A program made the position numbers and the translations under genes. The notes beneath the pieces were generated by a model. That model was not told the origin of the DNA. It searched no databases and saw only the letters and a list, made by a program, of their open reading frames with translations. From Panonychus citri (Eukaryota > Arthropoda > Arachnida > Trombidiformes > Tetranychidae): a stretch of DNA of 64,000 nucleotides. Shown piece after piece: positions 47,213-57,910 of the stretch; within the stretch, counting starts at the first letter, position 1; every line of letters begins with the position of its first letter. The stretch spans positions 1,718,501 to 1,782,500 of the forward strand of contig NW_026515548.1 in the NCBI RefSeq assembly GCF_014898815.1. The letters are read 5' to 3'.

Positions 47213-48058
47213 ATGACTCAATCAGTTCCAACAGACAAAGAGATGGCAAATATGATGTCAACCAATTTCATGTCTATTGACAATTTACGTGTACCAGGTC
47301 CCATTGAGTATGATATTTCAACGATTTCTCCTGATGATGTTATCCAAGGTTTAAAAAGAAAAATCGATGAAGGTTCCAGTTCCTATTCACGTTATTATCA
47401 ACGAATCAAACGAATTCGTTCTTCCATAGACGAATTCTGTGCAGTTGATCCAATGGTTAAAGATGATTTAGAAACTGCTTTCAGATTTCTCATCATGAAA
47501 AGTCACCCGTATCAATTGGAGTTCATCGATAAAGATATTCTCGACAAGGCAAAACGGATGGAGAATATACATCCTCGTGCTGGATGGAAAATTAGCCGAA
47601 CTACAGGAACAGCGTTTACATGCAATGAAAGAGTGCGGACTTACGTCTCTAACAAAAGAAGCTGCTGACCTGCTCACTGCAATCGATAAGCAGAATGAAA
47701 AGATGCGAGTGATGCTAAACGTTTGTTTGAAGGCCAATTATACGAAACGCACTTAAGGAAAGCTACAACAGACGTATCAAGATGCTACACGAATCAGCGG
47801 GAACTCCAGTCAACGGCGATGGCAAAGAAAGAAAGTATACTGAAAATCGACATTGAAATCAAGAAACATGAATACGCTTGTTGTCCATGCTGCCATTACT
47901 ATTTTAAAACTGATCTATTGTATTCTAATTGTGGTCACAGGATTTGTTATTCATGTGCGAGTATATCACAAACTGTTAACTCTGTTGTGTTGTTTGCAAA
48001 CAAACACTTACAGGATATTACAGACTCGTTATTAATGATCAAACTGGTGAACTGTTAA
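47213..48058 (+). pseudogene. RING-like gene with coiled coil, frameshifted
   Basis: Frame one (47213 to about 47580) runs MTQSVPTDKEMANMMSTNF to KDILDKAKRMENIH. A second frame carries LDGKLAELQEQRLHAMKE to TAIDKQNEKMR. A third (from about 47707) gives SDAKRLFEGQLYETHLRK and ends with CCPCCHYYFKTDLLYSNC, GHRICYSC: a RING-type core C-x2-C, C-x-H-x2-C-x2-C. The last zinc pair is not in frame, where VVLFANKHLQ replaces it; a neighbouring frame has CC. At least two, perhaps three, indels. The layout helical region then C-terminal RING suggests a former E3 ubiquitin ligase, but it cannot be made as it stands. Confidence 0.5.
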
Positions 48059-48569
48059 TGTTAACCACAAAACAAGTAACTCTCAATATTGGTTTACCAA
48101 TCGCAAATCAAAAACATTAATAATAATAAATGTACTAAACGTTAAGATATTGAATAAAATTATCAAGAAATGGCTTGAGTTGAACAACTATCGTAAAAAC
48201 CTATCGTAACATTTTTTAGCTCAGCCATTGAACAGTAAAGTTTCAAGCTTATGTTGTTATGAGAATTTTACATAGTAAAATTATGAATTTTATTTCCATT
48301 TATTTTGATCATACATAAAATAATGAATATTGTTGTGATTCTTGGCTTTCACTGATCGAGTTCTCGGTCTTCAGTAGCATGTTGTCATTCTTGTGTTGTC
48401 TGTTTTCAGCGGTATTGTCACATGCATCATGCTCATGGTTCAATGATTTACGTTGTAAGTCGGCCGAAAGAGTTTATACATTGAGGTTTTGTTGATATTC
48501 TCGTGCTGATCTCCATCTCTCTCTCTCTCTCTGTCTTGTGTGTGTTTTTCTATGAGAGACACGGTTTCA

Positions 48570-48720
48570 CTTGTTGTTTGGTAAGATGCAGTTGCACGGC
48601 TTTGTTCCGAAAAGACAGCCACAAACTCGGTATGGAAGACGATGAACAGTCTTCAGATGATCATAAATGTCTGACACCTCAAAACAAAGACAATCATCAC
48701 AAAGTAAACATTCGTATTCT
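48570..48720 (-). pseudogene. Orphan C2H2 finger remnant
   Basis: On the minus strand the frame holds YECLLCDDCLCFEVSDIYDH then H, a finger whose start is the same as in the gene at 45853 (YECLLCD). It ends YRVCGCLFGTKPCNC before a stop. The upstream GTK domain is not recognisable, so this is a partial copy. Confidence 0.4.
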
Positions 48721-49108
48721 AGACATGGATCAAAACTCAAGAAAACAACTATCATCGAATACATTCCCATATGTTAAATAATCTTCAGCTGAGCGGAATT
48801 CTGAACCATTTTACATCTTTTGTTGTAAGATTCAATGCATAAAGAAAACATGATCATTGGCTGTGTATTTGAAAACAGAGAAATAAAGCTAGTGTATAGA
48901 TCCTCTTTCAACTATTTATATTTTATATTTCGACAAGAACAGCCCTATCTGTCCATAGTGAAGACGCTTCTAAACTTCTAACTTAACAGTCACTCTCAAA
49001 TTGTGTAAATGAGTGATGGGCAATTTTCTAGTTCAAAAATGAATTTATTTATAAAATCTATTCTCTGCATGGTTCAACAAACACTTTTCAATACATATGT
49101 GTTGTCCA

Positions 49109-49883
49109 AGTCAATCACGGAATTGCAGATAAAATTTAAGGAAATTTTCGAATTGATAGCGTTTATCTTTATATGACAACATTTTCTTGTCGATCCCATG
49201 GTTTGACATGTAATGTTTCCTGAGGTCTGTCGCCATATTATATTGTCTTTGACAAAACTGGCATACGAGATCACCTGTTTCCAAACTTGCCCAAGCTTTA
49301 TAAACGGGATTTGAATTCAAAATTTTTAAATTTGCCTTCGTCAAACCGATCAAATGTAGCATGATATTTGTTTTATGATCAATGGAAGTTGAGCTACATT
49401 CATCACCCAAATCAATACCAGAGTTTTGAGCAAATATTTTTTGCAGGAGAAACAATTACTTTTCCTCATTTGGTTGTTGTATGAAGGTGTTACAATTTCA
49501 CTTGGTCCAGCCTCACTGTACTGCGGTGTGTTGTTTTCAGTTAATTGCTCTGTTAGCTCATTCTGTGCACTAGTTAATAGATCATGGATACATTCAACTC
49601 CTCAGATTTGAAAACTGCATTAACTGGGTTTTCCGTTTGGTTCTTTTTTCACCGGTCTCACTTTCCGAATTGCTTTCTCCCAAACAAGTTAGATTAGTTA
49701 TACTATGAGCTGTTACGTGCTCAACCAAGTCATCATAAGAAATGGAACCATAACAGTAACATAAACCACACTGATAGAAAGTATTTTCGTGAGCCCAAAT
49801 TAAAATATTTTACCTGGTTCTGTTAATTGATCTATTTCATTAGATCTAGAAGATGAGCTGTTTTGCAACGTGATGAAATCCAT
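49109..49883 (-). pseudogene. Two-finger C2H2 gene, decayed
   Basis: Read on the minus strand: a start MDFITLQNSSSSRSNEID, a first finger FYQCGLCYCYGSISYDDLVE with two His, a linker ESETGEKRTKRKTQ, then in another frame ECIHDLLTSAQNELTEQL and EAGPSEIVTPSYNNQMRK, and in a third frame (49455-49111) SGIDLGDECSSTSIDHK with a second finger CQFCQRQYNMATDLRKHY...H ending FLKFYLQFRD. At least three frame changes occur; some could be short introns, but I see no convincing splice pairs. Fingers and surrounding text are unlike the GTK-domain genes, so it is a second type in the cluster. Confidence 0.45.
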
Positions 49884-50159
49884 ATTGAATAAAACAGAAA
49901 GACTGAAAAAATTCAAATCAATTCAATTAATCAACCAGTAAATTTACTTTTATAAGCTTTTAGCGATTATATACGATATCTCTGTTGTGATAATTTAAGC
50001 ACAATGCACAATCAGAATAGATAAGAAAGAACTATTCAGTTAATCTGGTTCATTTTAGGGCGGAGACAACACTATTTCATGTATAAATTGAAACATGGAA
50101 ACGGAGAGACCAGTAATTGAATAAAATCTCATTGTATCTCACCCTAGTAAGTTTTCATT

Positions 50160-50596
50160 CACCAGTGTGAAGTTTTACTTTACCGTCTGGAAAATGGTAC
50201 AAAGTGGCGCTCAGCAAAACATTATTTGTATTGCTTGTTGAGCGCAAAGCATCCCATTTAGTTTTACCTTCTGTCGATAATCCTGATAATTGGGAATACG
50301 AATGTGTTATTTGTGATGATTTTCTGGGTTATAGTTACAAGGATTTGGAACACCATTTAAAGGAGCACGAGCTTTACGAGTGTGGAATATGTCCTGAGTT
50401 GTTCAACTGGCAGGGTGACGCTATTAGATGCCGGAAAGTCATGGCTCTAGGTTGGCAGCCACATTGTATCATTGTTCTGGCATTGATGACTCGAGGATCT
50501 CTGAACAAGAAGCTAAACAGCCTGACGGAAGTGTATCAATTGACAACCACACAAGGCTCACAAATAACATTCCGAAAATTGAAATTTCATGCCTAA
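50160..50596 (+). pseudogene. Second GTK-domain C2H2 gene, frameshifted
   Basis: From about 50168 one frame reads VLLYRLENGTKWRSAKHYL, YCLLSAK; after a one-base shift near 50250 the next continues ASHLVLPSVDNPDNWEYEC, VICDDFLGYSYKDLEHH...H, then YECGICPELFNWQGDAIRC. Position by position this parallels the gene at 45853: GTKFR.A..YL.C.LS, SHLVLPS, the finger, and the Y.C.IC...F second cluster. The acidic tail is missing; after RCRK the sequence diverges (GWQPHCIIVLALM) and ends at 50596. It is a decayed paralogue, produced by duplication within 5 kb. Confidence 0.6.
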
Positions 50597-50772
50597 AAAC
50601 CGAACCTGTGACTCATTAGAAGTTCAACAAAGTGTAACAAAAAAACTTGAAACAAATAAAGATTTTCGATGAATAAGTTTCATTGACTAAATTTAATTAA
50701 CCAAATAAAATTTTACCATCACCATTTGTAAAGAGACTCGACTTCACATGAGGTTCGTCTTTCAATAGGTAA

Positions 50773-50800
50773 AAGTATCTATACAGGTGTATAGATACTT
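50773..50800. repeat. 28 bp hairpin, copy 1
   Basis: AAGTATCTATAC, a short AGGT-containing centre, then GTATAGATACTT. Two further copies lie at 51109-51136 and 52797-52824. Confidence 0.8.
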
Positions 50801-51108
50801 ATTAAAAGATTTTCTGTTGAAGTTCTAATCACACCATGAAATATTAGCTTAGGCAATTCTGAACGAGAAGATTATTACATTCTAGTAGAATTAAACTGAC
50901 TATCAGAATTGATTTATTTTGAAATCGAAAATTGTTTCTTTGCTATTCTCTTCAGTTCAGTTGCAAAATTATGAATAATTTAAACCGAATTAAATTTACC
51001 ATTTTCAAAAGATTCAACTTTACATGAATACTCAAGTTATCATTTTCCTGATTAATCATTCAAAGCGAAGACGAAAACACGAAAGTTTTATCGACTTTTG
51101 CTAGGTAA

Positions 51109-51136
51109 AAGTATCTATACAGGTGTATAGATACTT
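51109..51136. repeat. 28 bp hairpin, copy 2
   Basis: Identical to copy 1, and the identity extends a few bases outside (GGTAAA before, ATT after). Confidence 0.8.
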
Positions 51137-51352
51137 ATTGGAATAATTTTTATTGTTGTTTCCTCATTATCAATAATATGAACGATTGGCGCGAACTAAA
51201 CATCTTGTTGGAGTCTCATTTTCTTAGCTGAAAAATTCCCGAATAAAGTCAACAAATGGAATGATGTCAAAAGTAATTTTATTAGAAATTCATTTATTCA
51301 ATCAAAAAAACATTCAATCTTAATGTTTTCCGCATAATGTCGGATAAAATTA

Positions 51353-51770
51353 CTAGCAATAGTCTTTGCTTCGCTGGTAACGACCGCTTCGTGACTTTAT
51401 GGTGCGAGACCCTGGCAGTGAACAACAGTCATTGGTTTCTCTGACAAGAACCTGTTGGTTTGCTGGAACAATCGTGTATCCCAGGGTATGGATGGTGGAT
51501 CCGAGGTACATTGGCACAATCCAACGTCGGAAAAACTCCAATACAGCTCGTGTGTGTACACGTGAAACTTTGAATTTTTCTCTCAATTTTGTTTGACTTC
51601 AGTCAAACTCGTTGATCGAAAATCATGGCCGTTTACGTTGATGACAAAATTTCTCTATCAAACCACCAGCATATACATATTTAACAACCCTCACAAATGG
51701 GTTCTTTCGGACAACAACTCATTTGTGGATCTTCCAATGGACTACTCATGTTAATGTTAGGAAAAAGAAC
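51353..51770 (-). pseudogene. Unidentified gene remnant, copy 1
   Basis: Minus-strand frames give RKNPFVRVVKYVYAGGLIEK, then one or more shifts, then EKFKVSRVHTRAVLEFFRRW, IVPMYLGSTIHTLGYTIV and RSGRYQRSKDYC with a stop at 51353. A related sequence lies at 54400-54770. The family is not recognised; the clustering of basic residues and a final Cys might suggest a secreted ligand, but that is a guess. Confidence 0.35.
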
Positions 51771-52796
51771 AAGACAAAACAAAACAAAATAAGTAGCGAA
51801 ATATGTATAGAGAACTAGACACCAAAATGAACGAATAAAGTTTCAGAGTGAATGTAACTGCCTAACGAGAAAACTAGTCAGTTTTATAGTTGATTTATCT
51901 ATTATTCTTCAAATCCTGGTCATGAGGGGATAACAATTTACTCTCTTTCGATAATTTTGCATGTGACAATCATTGACTATAATAAGATGCGCGATTAAAA
52001 TACTTCAGATTTAATCTGTGATATCTCATAATCTTAAAAATATAAACTTTGACTGACAGGTGATCTCTATTGATTGGCCAGTTTTAAGAGAAGCATATAC
52101 AATCATATCATCAATGACGAAAGAGCAAAAAACGATAAGAAAGTTATGTTGCTGAGAATTTTTTGATATTTTGGTGCCAAAGTCGCGATTAGTTACTTGA
52201 TAATCAATCATTTGGCTTATGAGGCAAACACAATTAGTTCATCATCAGTTACTACCCGAATACCACGACCGACAGAACCGTTGGTATGTCCATCAAACAC
52301 TCTTTGACTCTTTGGATCATTTTCCATTACGGCTAGCGTATGATCCTAACTCCTTATACAACAGTCAAGTACAAATCAAGCTAAATTCTTGAAAAAAATC
52401 GTGTACAAATCTTGTACAATTTGTTGATATGGTATAAAGATAAAACGATCTGAGAAAATGATCAAGTACAAATCAACTTGGATTTTTAGAAAATTTCATT
52501 TTCACAGGGTAGAAGTTGAATAGGAAAAACTGATGAACCATTGTACATTGCATTTGTTATTTTAGGAACTGAACCCGTGTTTCAATGACCCTCAGCTTAG
52601 AAACAAGAGGACATATTGAGGAATTCAAAAGTTGGTAGAGAAATTGCAACTCTGAAAATTGAAACTAAAGCTTGAAATTAGAAAGGTAAAAATGAAAATA
52701 CTATTACATATTCGAAATTGTGTTTTTAAATAGTTTTTTTTGATATGTAGATATGTATTTGTGTATTGATGGTTTTGATAAAGTTGTAAGGGTAAA
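51771..52796. other. Spacer without supported genes
   Basis: Several short minus-strand frames, none protein-like. No repeats of note. Confidence 0.5.
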
Positions 52797-52824
52797 AAGT
52801 ATCTATTCACCTGTATAGATACTT
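52797..52824. repeat. 28 bp hairpin, copy 3, inverted
   Basis: Same arms as copies 1 and 2 with one mismatch, but the centre reads CACCTG rather than CAGGTG, so this copy is in the opposite orientation. Confidence 0.75.
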
Positions 52825-52984
52825 ATATATTTTTTATATATGATGCATTTTTTATATGAGTTTCATGCTTATCATAAGGTAAATAATTACCATAGAACAT
52901 TTATAAGCAAAAAAAATTCAATTACATAGAATAATACTAGCCATAAGAATCTAACTTGATGGCAGCTTCTGCTCTCTTTTTTCT

Positions 52985-54175
52985 TCTCTCATGATCTCTA
53001 CATACAGATTGTCCATTATCTTGTCCATGTCCATGTCATTATTAATTGAGTTATGGTCTCGAAGCTCTTTCTCTTCTCTCATCATCTCGGTATAACCAAT
53101 TAATTTAAACCTTTCGCATTATGATAATATATTTCTTCTCGGTTCATTGAGCATAAATCATTATTAATTGAGTTATGGTCTCGAAACTCTTTCTCTTCTC
53201 TCAACATCTCAAAATGGCCAATTAATTTCAACTTCTTCCATTATAATAATATAATCTTTCTCATACTAATAAGTATTAATCATTATTGATTGAAGTTCAT
53301 TTGCGCAGTTATTTCTCTTCTCTCATCATCTCGGTATAACCAATTAATTTCAACCTTTTCCATTATGATAATATATTTCTTCTCGGTCCATTGAGCATTA
53401 ATCATCATTAATTGAAGTTCATTTGCGCAGTTATTTCTCTTCTCTCATCATCTCGGTATAACCAATTAATTTCAACCTTTTCCATTATGATAATATATTT
53501 CTTCTCGGTCCATTGAGCATAAATCATCATTAATTGAGTTATGGTCTCGAAGCTTTTTTTCTTCTCTCATCATCTCGGTATAACCAATTAATTTCAACCT
53601 TTTCCATTATGATAATATATTTCTTCTCGGTCCATTGAGCATAAATCATCATTAATTGAGTTATGGTCTCGAAGCTTTTTTTCTCCTCTCATCATCTCGG
53701 TATAACCAATTAATTTCAATCTTTTCCATTATGATAATATATTTCTTCTCGGTCCATTGAGCATTAATCATCATTAATTGAGTTATGGTCTCGAAGCTTT
53801 TTTTCTCCTCTCATCATCTCGGTATAACCAATTAATTTCAATCTTTTCCATTATGATAATATATTTCTTCTCGGTCCATTGAGCATTAATCATCATTAAT
53901 TGAGTTATGGTCTCGAAACTCTTTCTCTTCTCTCAACATCTCAAAATGGCCAATTAATTTCAACTTCTTCCATTATAATAATATAATCCTTCTCATACTA
54001 ATGAGTATTAATAATTATTGATTGAAGTTCATTTGCGCAGTTATTTCTTTTCTCTCATCATCTTGGTCTGACCAATTAATTTCAACTTCTTCCATTATAA
54101 TAATATAATCCTCTTCATACTAATGAGTATTAATCATTATTGATTGAAGTTCATTTGCGCAGTTATTTCTCTAAA
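52985..54175. repeat. Tandem array, about 120 bp unit, roughly 10 copies
   Basis: Units contain TTGAGTTATGGTCTCGAAGC, TTCTCTCATCATCTCGGTAT, AACCAATTAATTTCAACCTT and a TATGATAATATATTTCTTCT block, spaced 119-124 bases. Two subtypes alternate: one with GAGTTATGGTCTCGAA, the other with GAAGTTCATTTGCGCAGTTA. Units near 53520-53880 are almost identical, the outer ones more diverged, as expected for unequal crossing-over. Confidence 0.85.
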
Positions 54176-54399
54176 TTAATAAAATTTAATAATTTTAATA
54201 TTATAATATAATATAATTTTTTCAAAATAATGATGTTCAGCTTAGTTATCAAATGATAATCTAAAATTGATTGAAGTCGATGGTAACAGTAATAATGATG
54301 GTTACTTTTAATAATATACTATGTATATATATATGAGTTAGATGGTGAATTTACTGCATCGATTCATCTTTAATAAATTTGGCATAATCTCGAATAAAT

Positions 54400-54770
54400 G
54401 CGAGAGCTGCAGTCTTAGTTCTTCTCTGATAACAACTCCTTTTTTTATATAACCATTTGGATTGGCTCTTGATGTGAACCGTTGTTTAGTTCTCTGCGAC
54501 ATTCATTTTGTTTGCGTCTGAACAATCATGGATCCCTGGATATGGATGATGAAAACGAGGTTCGGCAGCAAGATCTCATGATAAAAACTCAATGCAATTG
54601 GAATGCCAACAAGTGTACACTGAGCCAATTTCAGTAATTTTCTTTCACCTTATCTTGTTGATCGAAAATTGTATCCCTGGACATTTACGGCAAATGTTCT
54701 AATAATCAGACCATCTTTGGACGAATATACATAATCACTTTGATAAACGGATTCTTTTTACGATGAAGCC
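54400..54770 (-). pseudogene. Unidentified gene remnant, copy 2
   Basis: The minus strand gives RKKNPFIKVIMYIR, then DGLIIRTFAVNVQGYNF and, with shifts, LAQCTLVGIPIALSFYHEIL, ending KRSCYQRRTKTAALAFIRDY. NPF(V/I)(R/K)V..Y, the N(V)xG(H/Y)(D/N)FRST segment and the RGRYQR/SCYQRR end correspond in order to copy 1 at 51353-51770. Several stops show it is dead. Confidence 0.35.
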
Positions 54771-54958
54771 CTTCATATTCGGAGTTTTTGTTTCATGGTT
54801 CATTTTGTGATATTCTTGAATGTCTGTAAAATGAAAATCGATGAATCAGATATTATCTTATGCATTTCGCTAAAAACAATTTAATCGATCGAGAAGTTGT
54901 TGAGAATTTATTGAAAATTTACACTTTTAACTTTTCAATTTAATGATTAAGATTTTCA

Positions 54959-55661
54959 ATGACATTCATTTTTGAGATAAAGCGTCAACCATCTAAGGAC
55001 AATTCAATTGAAAGGGCATGGATTTTGAAAAAACGTAAACACAATTTCTCACCACCTCAAAAGTCAAAGATGATCAAATCTACCCTATCAAAATTCACCG
55101 CTTCTGCCGCTAATAGAAGATTGGAGGAGAGAGAAGAAAAAGCTAATTTAGCGAATGAAAGAGAAGGAGAAAGTTATTCAAAATAAGCAAAAAAATTTCG
55201 AGATTAAAGCCCAGATGACGAAATCGAGAAATGAAGAGAAAAGAAAAAGAATTGAACAAATGAAGAGAAAAGAGGAAGAAGAGTTGAGAGAAAAACGTCT
55301 AAAGGAACAATCTAAACTGGAAGAGATTGAAAAGCGGATTAAAGCAAAAGAAAAGACTCGGAAACGTGATCTTCAGAAAACTAAAGAAGCGGCTAAAAAA
55401 ACAAAGTGTTCGATCTAAGAAATCAACAAGAAGAAGAATAATAATAAGAATAATAACCTTCAAAAAGGTCATCCAACAAAACAACCTGTGCCACTAGTAC
55501 CTTGTGAGCAAAGATTGCCCTTACATGGAACGTTTTCTACAAAAAAGAAGCCGTGGAAAAAAGGGAAATCAATGGAACTTGAAAGTTACCAAAGTTCACC
55601 TCCTAAACCGAAATCTAAATCAATTCCAGTTAATTACGATATCAGTGATATAAAGTCATGA
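54959..55661 (+). pseudogene. INCENP-like C-terminal pseudogene
   Basis: Frame one (54959 to about 55165) has SKMIKSTLSKFTASAANRRL followed by EEREEKANLANERE. A one-base shift leads to a long basic coiled coil (55155-55410; RKRIEQMKRKEEEELREKRL). After a second shift comes KGHPTKQPVPLVPCEQRLPL, then ESYQSSPPKPKSKSIPV and NYDISDIKS with a stop at 55659-55661. The order single helix/coiled coil, then SYQ.(T/S)P...P...NY.I.D(L/I).S is that of the chromosomal passenger protein INCENP leading into its Aurora-binding IN-box. The box is cut off and no introns are seen, so a processed, frameshifted copy is likely. Other coiled-coil proteins remain possible. Confidence 0.45.
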
Positions 55662-56737
55662 AACCCATTCTGCTTAACATTTAAATCAACAACAATCTTG
55701 AGAATCTATTATCAGTATTTGCACAAAGATATTGTCCCTTCAAGTCTCAAGGTAAGTTAATGTGAATATTAAATGAGTTTCACTATTATTTAACAAAAAA
55801 AGATCTCGTTCTCAACCACGTAATCGTAACCTAATCGAAATTTACTTTCTCTATTATCTTTTTTTTTCATTTAATTATTTCACTATGTGATGATAGATTA
55901 TCTATCAAAATTTTTTAATAGAAATAATAAACTTACTCAATATCTATCCATCATGATAAAAATCAGAATCATCTATCAAAAGCGAGCTTTTCTCTCTCTT
56001 TTTATCTCCGTGTTATGAATAATTACTCAAGTTAAATTGACAAATTATCGAAATTTAGAGAAGACAATCAGTTTAACTACCTGCTATTTAATTATTCGTT
56101 GTTTTCGAAGTACAGTAACGAATAGAGAGAAAACGAGAGGAAAAACACTCAAAATCAACAATACAAGGAGGAAGAAAAAGTACCATATGGTATTCATAAA
56201 AGTCGATCCATGATGATCATGAAGGAAAATAGAGAAAGAAAATTTCAGAACGTTTGAATGTTTCACAATTGAAATTCTAACAAATTAATTGTAAGACAAA
56301 TAGTTCAGGTGAAAAAACAACATCACAACTTATCTGAAGATATTTTACATGCAATTCAGAAGCGAATTGTTAGAAATTTATCCAATTGATCTACAAGGGT
56401 TAATATTTCACTGTTACTTACTCTCTAACCTCACTCTCTAACCTCAAGATTTTTCAAACTTGACTATCAGTTATCAGCCACATCAACAAGCTATCAAGCT
56501 CTCTCACCAGAGTTGAGACTCATCCTGATCTTTAACCTTTCTGAAGGTTTATAATACCTTTCGAAAGTGAACAAAACTACTTACATTAAACGATATGTGA
56601 TCTGAGATTAGTTTGATCATTCTCTCAAAATTTGGTTCAATACCAAACAAAAAGAGAGAAACTTGATGAATTGTTACAAATACAAATAAAAGTTTTACTT
56701 ACCAAATCGTAAATTGCTTTCCACAACGTTCTTGCTT
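55662..56737. other. Spacer before the inverted duplication
   Basis: No supported gene; minus-strand frame 56084-56266 is membrane-like by chance composition only. Confidence 0.5.
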
Positions 56738-57910
56738 TTGTTGGCTACTGTTGATAAAACACACAATTAGAATATTAATATGGTGATATAGAGAAATTTG
56801 ACTTTGACTTTACAATTAAGGCAAACTTTTTCTGCGATTAAAACTATTCGCTTTTGCTAATAACTTGAATACATCAAATAACACATTAAACTTAACGCGA
56901 AACAGTTTTGATTTGGACTGAAACAAAAGTTGTCTATGTTAATATCTTTAATTTTATTATCTAAACAATTATGTTTTAATTGTCCATGCATCGTTAACAA
57001 TAAGACAACACGACAATAAGATGCGAAAGATTGTTTTCTATTGTTCTGGTTTTCAGTTGATAACAAAATTTGATTATCTAAACAATTGTCTTTCAATTGT
57101 CCATGCATCGTTCAATTAATATTGTCTTATTGTTAACAAAACGAGGCTAAAAACAATAGAGAAAATTTCCCTTGAGGAGCTTTGTAATTGTTCGCTATCA
57201 TCTATGTATCTTTATTGTTTCGATGTTAATTGGAACGATGCATGGACAATTGAAAGACAATTGTTTAGATAATCAAATTTTGTTATTCAACTGAAAATAA
57301 GAACAATAGAAAAATAAATTTCTTTCTCATCGTATTGTCTTATTGTTAACACAACGAGGCTGAAAACAATAGAGAAAATTTCCCTAGAGGACCTTTGTAA
57401 TTGTTTGCTATTATCTATATATCTTTATTGTTTCGATGTTAATTGGAACGATGCATGGACAATTGAAAGACAATTGTTTAGATAATCAAATTTTGTTATT
57501 CAAGTGAAAATAAGAACAATAGAAAATAAATTTCTTTCTCATCGTGTTGTCTTATTGTTAACAAAACGAGGCTGAAAACAATAGAGAAAATTTCCCTAGA
57601 GGACCTTTGCTATTGTTCGCTATTATCTATGTATCTTTATTGTTTCGATGTTAATTAGAACAATGCATGAACAATAAAAGGTAATTGTTCAGATATTAAA
57701 GATATTACCTTAGACAGCTTTTTTTCAGTCCAAATTAAAACTTTTTCGAGTTAAGTTTAATGTGTCAGTTGATCTGTTCAAATTATTAGCAAAAACGGAT
57801 TGTTTTAATCGCAGGAAAAGTTTGCCTAAATTGTAAAGTCTAAATTCAATATATTACCATATTGATATTCTAATTGTGTGTTTCATCTCTCTAACAGCAG
57901 CCAGCAAAAA
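56738..57910. repeat. Inverted duplication of a promoter/intron region
   Basis: Bases 56738-57000 match the reverse complement of about 57655-57910 with moderate divergence; both arms contain ACACACAATTAGAATAT, GCGATTAAAAC and TTGGACTGAAA blocks. Each arm ends outward in a splice-acceptor-like sequence followed by related exon starts: minus strand ATCAACAG then TAGCCAACAAAAGC at about 56752, plus strand CTAACAG then CAGCCAGCAAAAAGG at 57898. On the left a GTAAGT donor follows 45 bases on. This suggests two divergent transcription units sharing duplicated 5' regions; a long-TIR transposon is the alternative. Confidence 0.6.
57040..57690. repeat. 213 bp tandem repeats inside the inverted duplication
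   Basis: AACGATGCATGGACAATTGA recurs at about 57234 and 57447, with a diverged third copy at 57659, spaced 213 bases; two inverted copies lie at about 56980-56998 and 57090-57114. Each unit also has ACAATAGAGAAAATTTCCCT. Confidence 0.75.
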
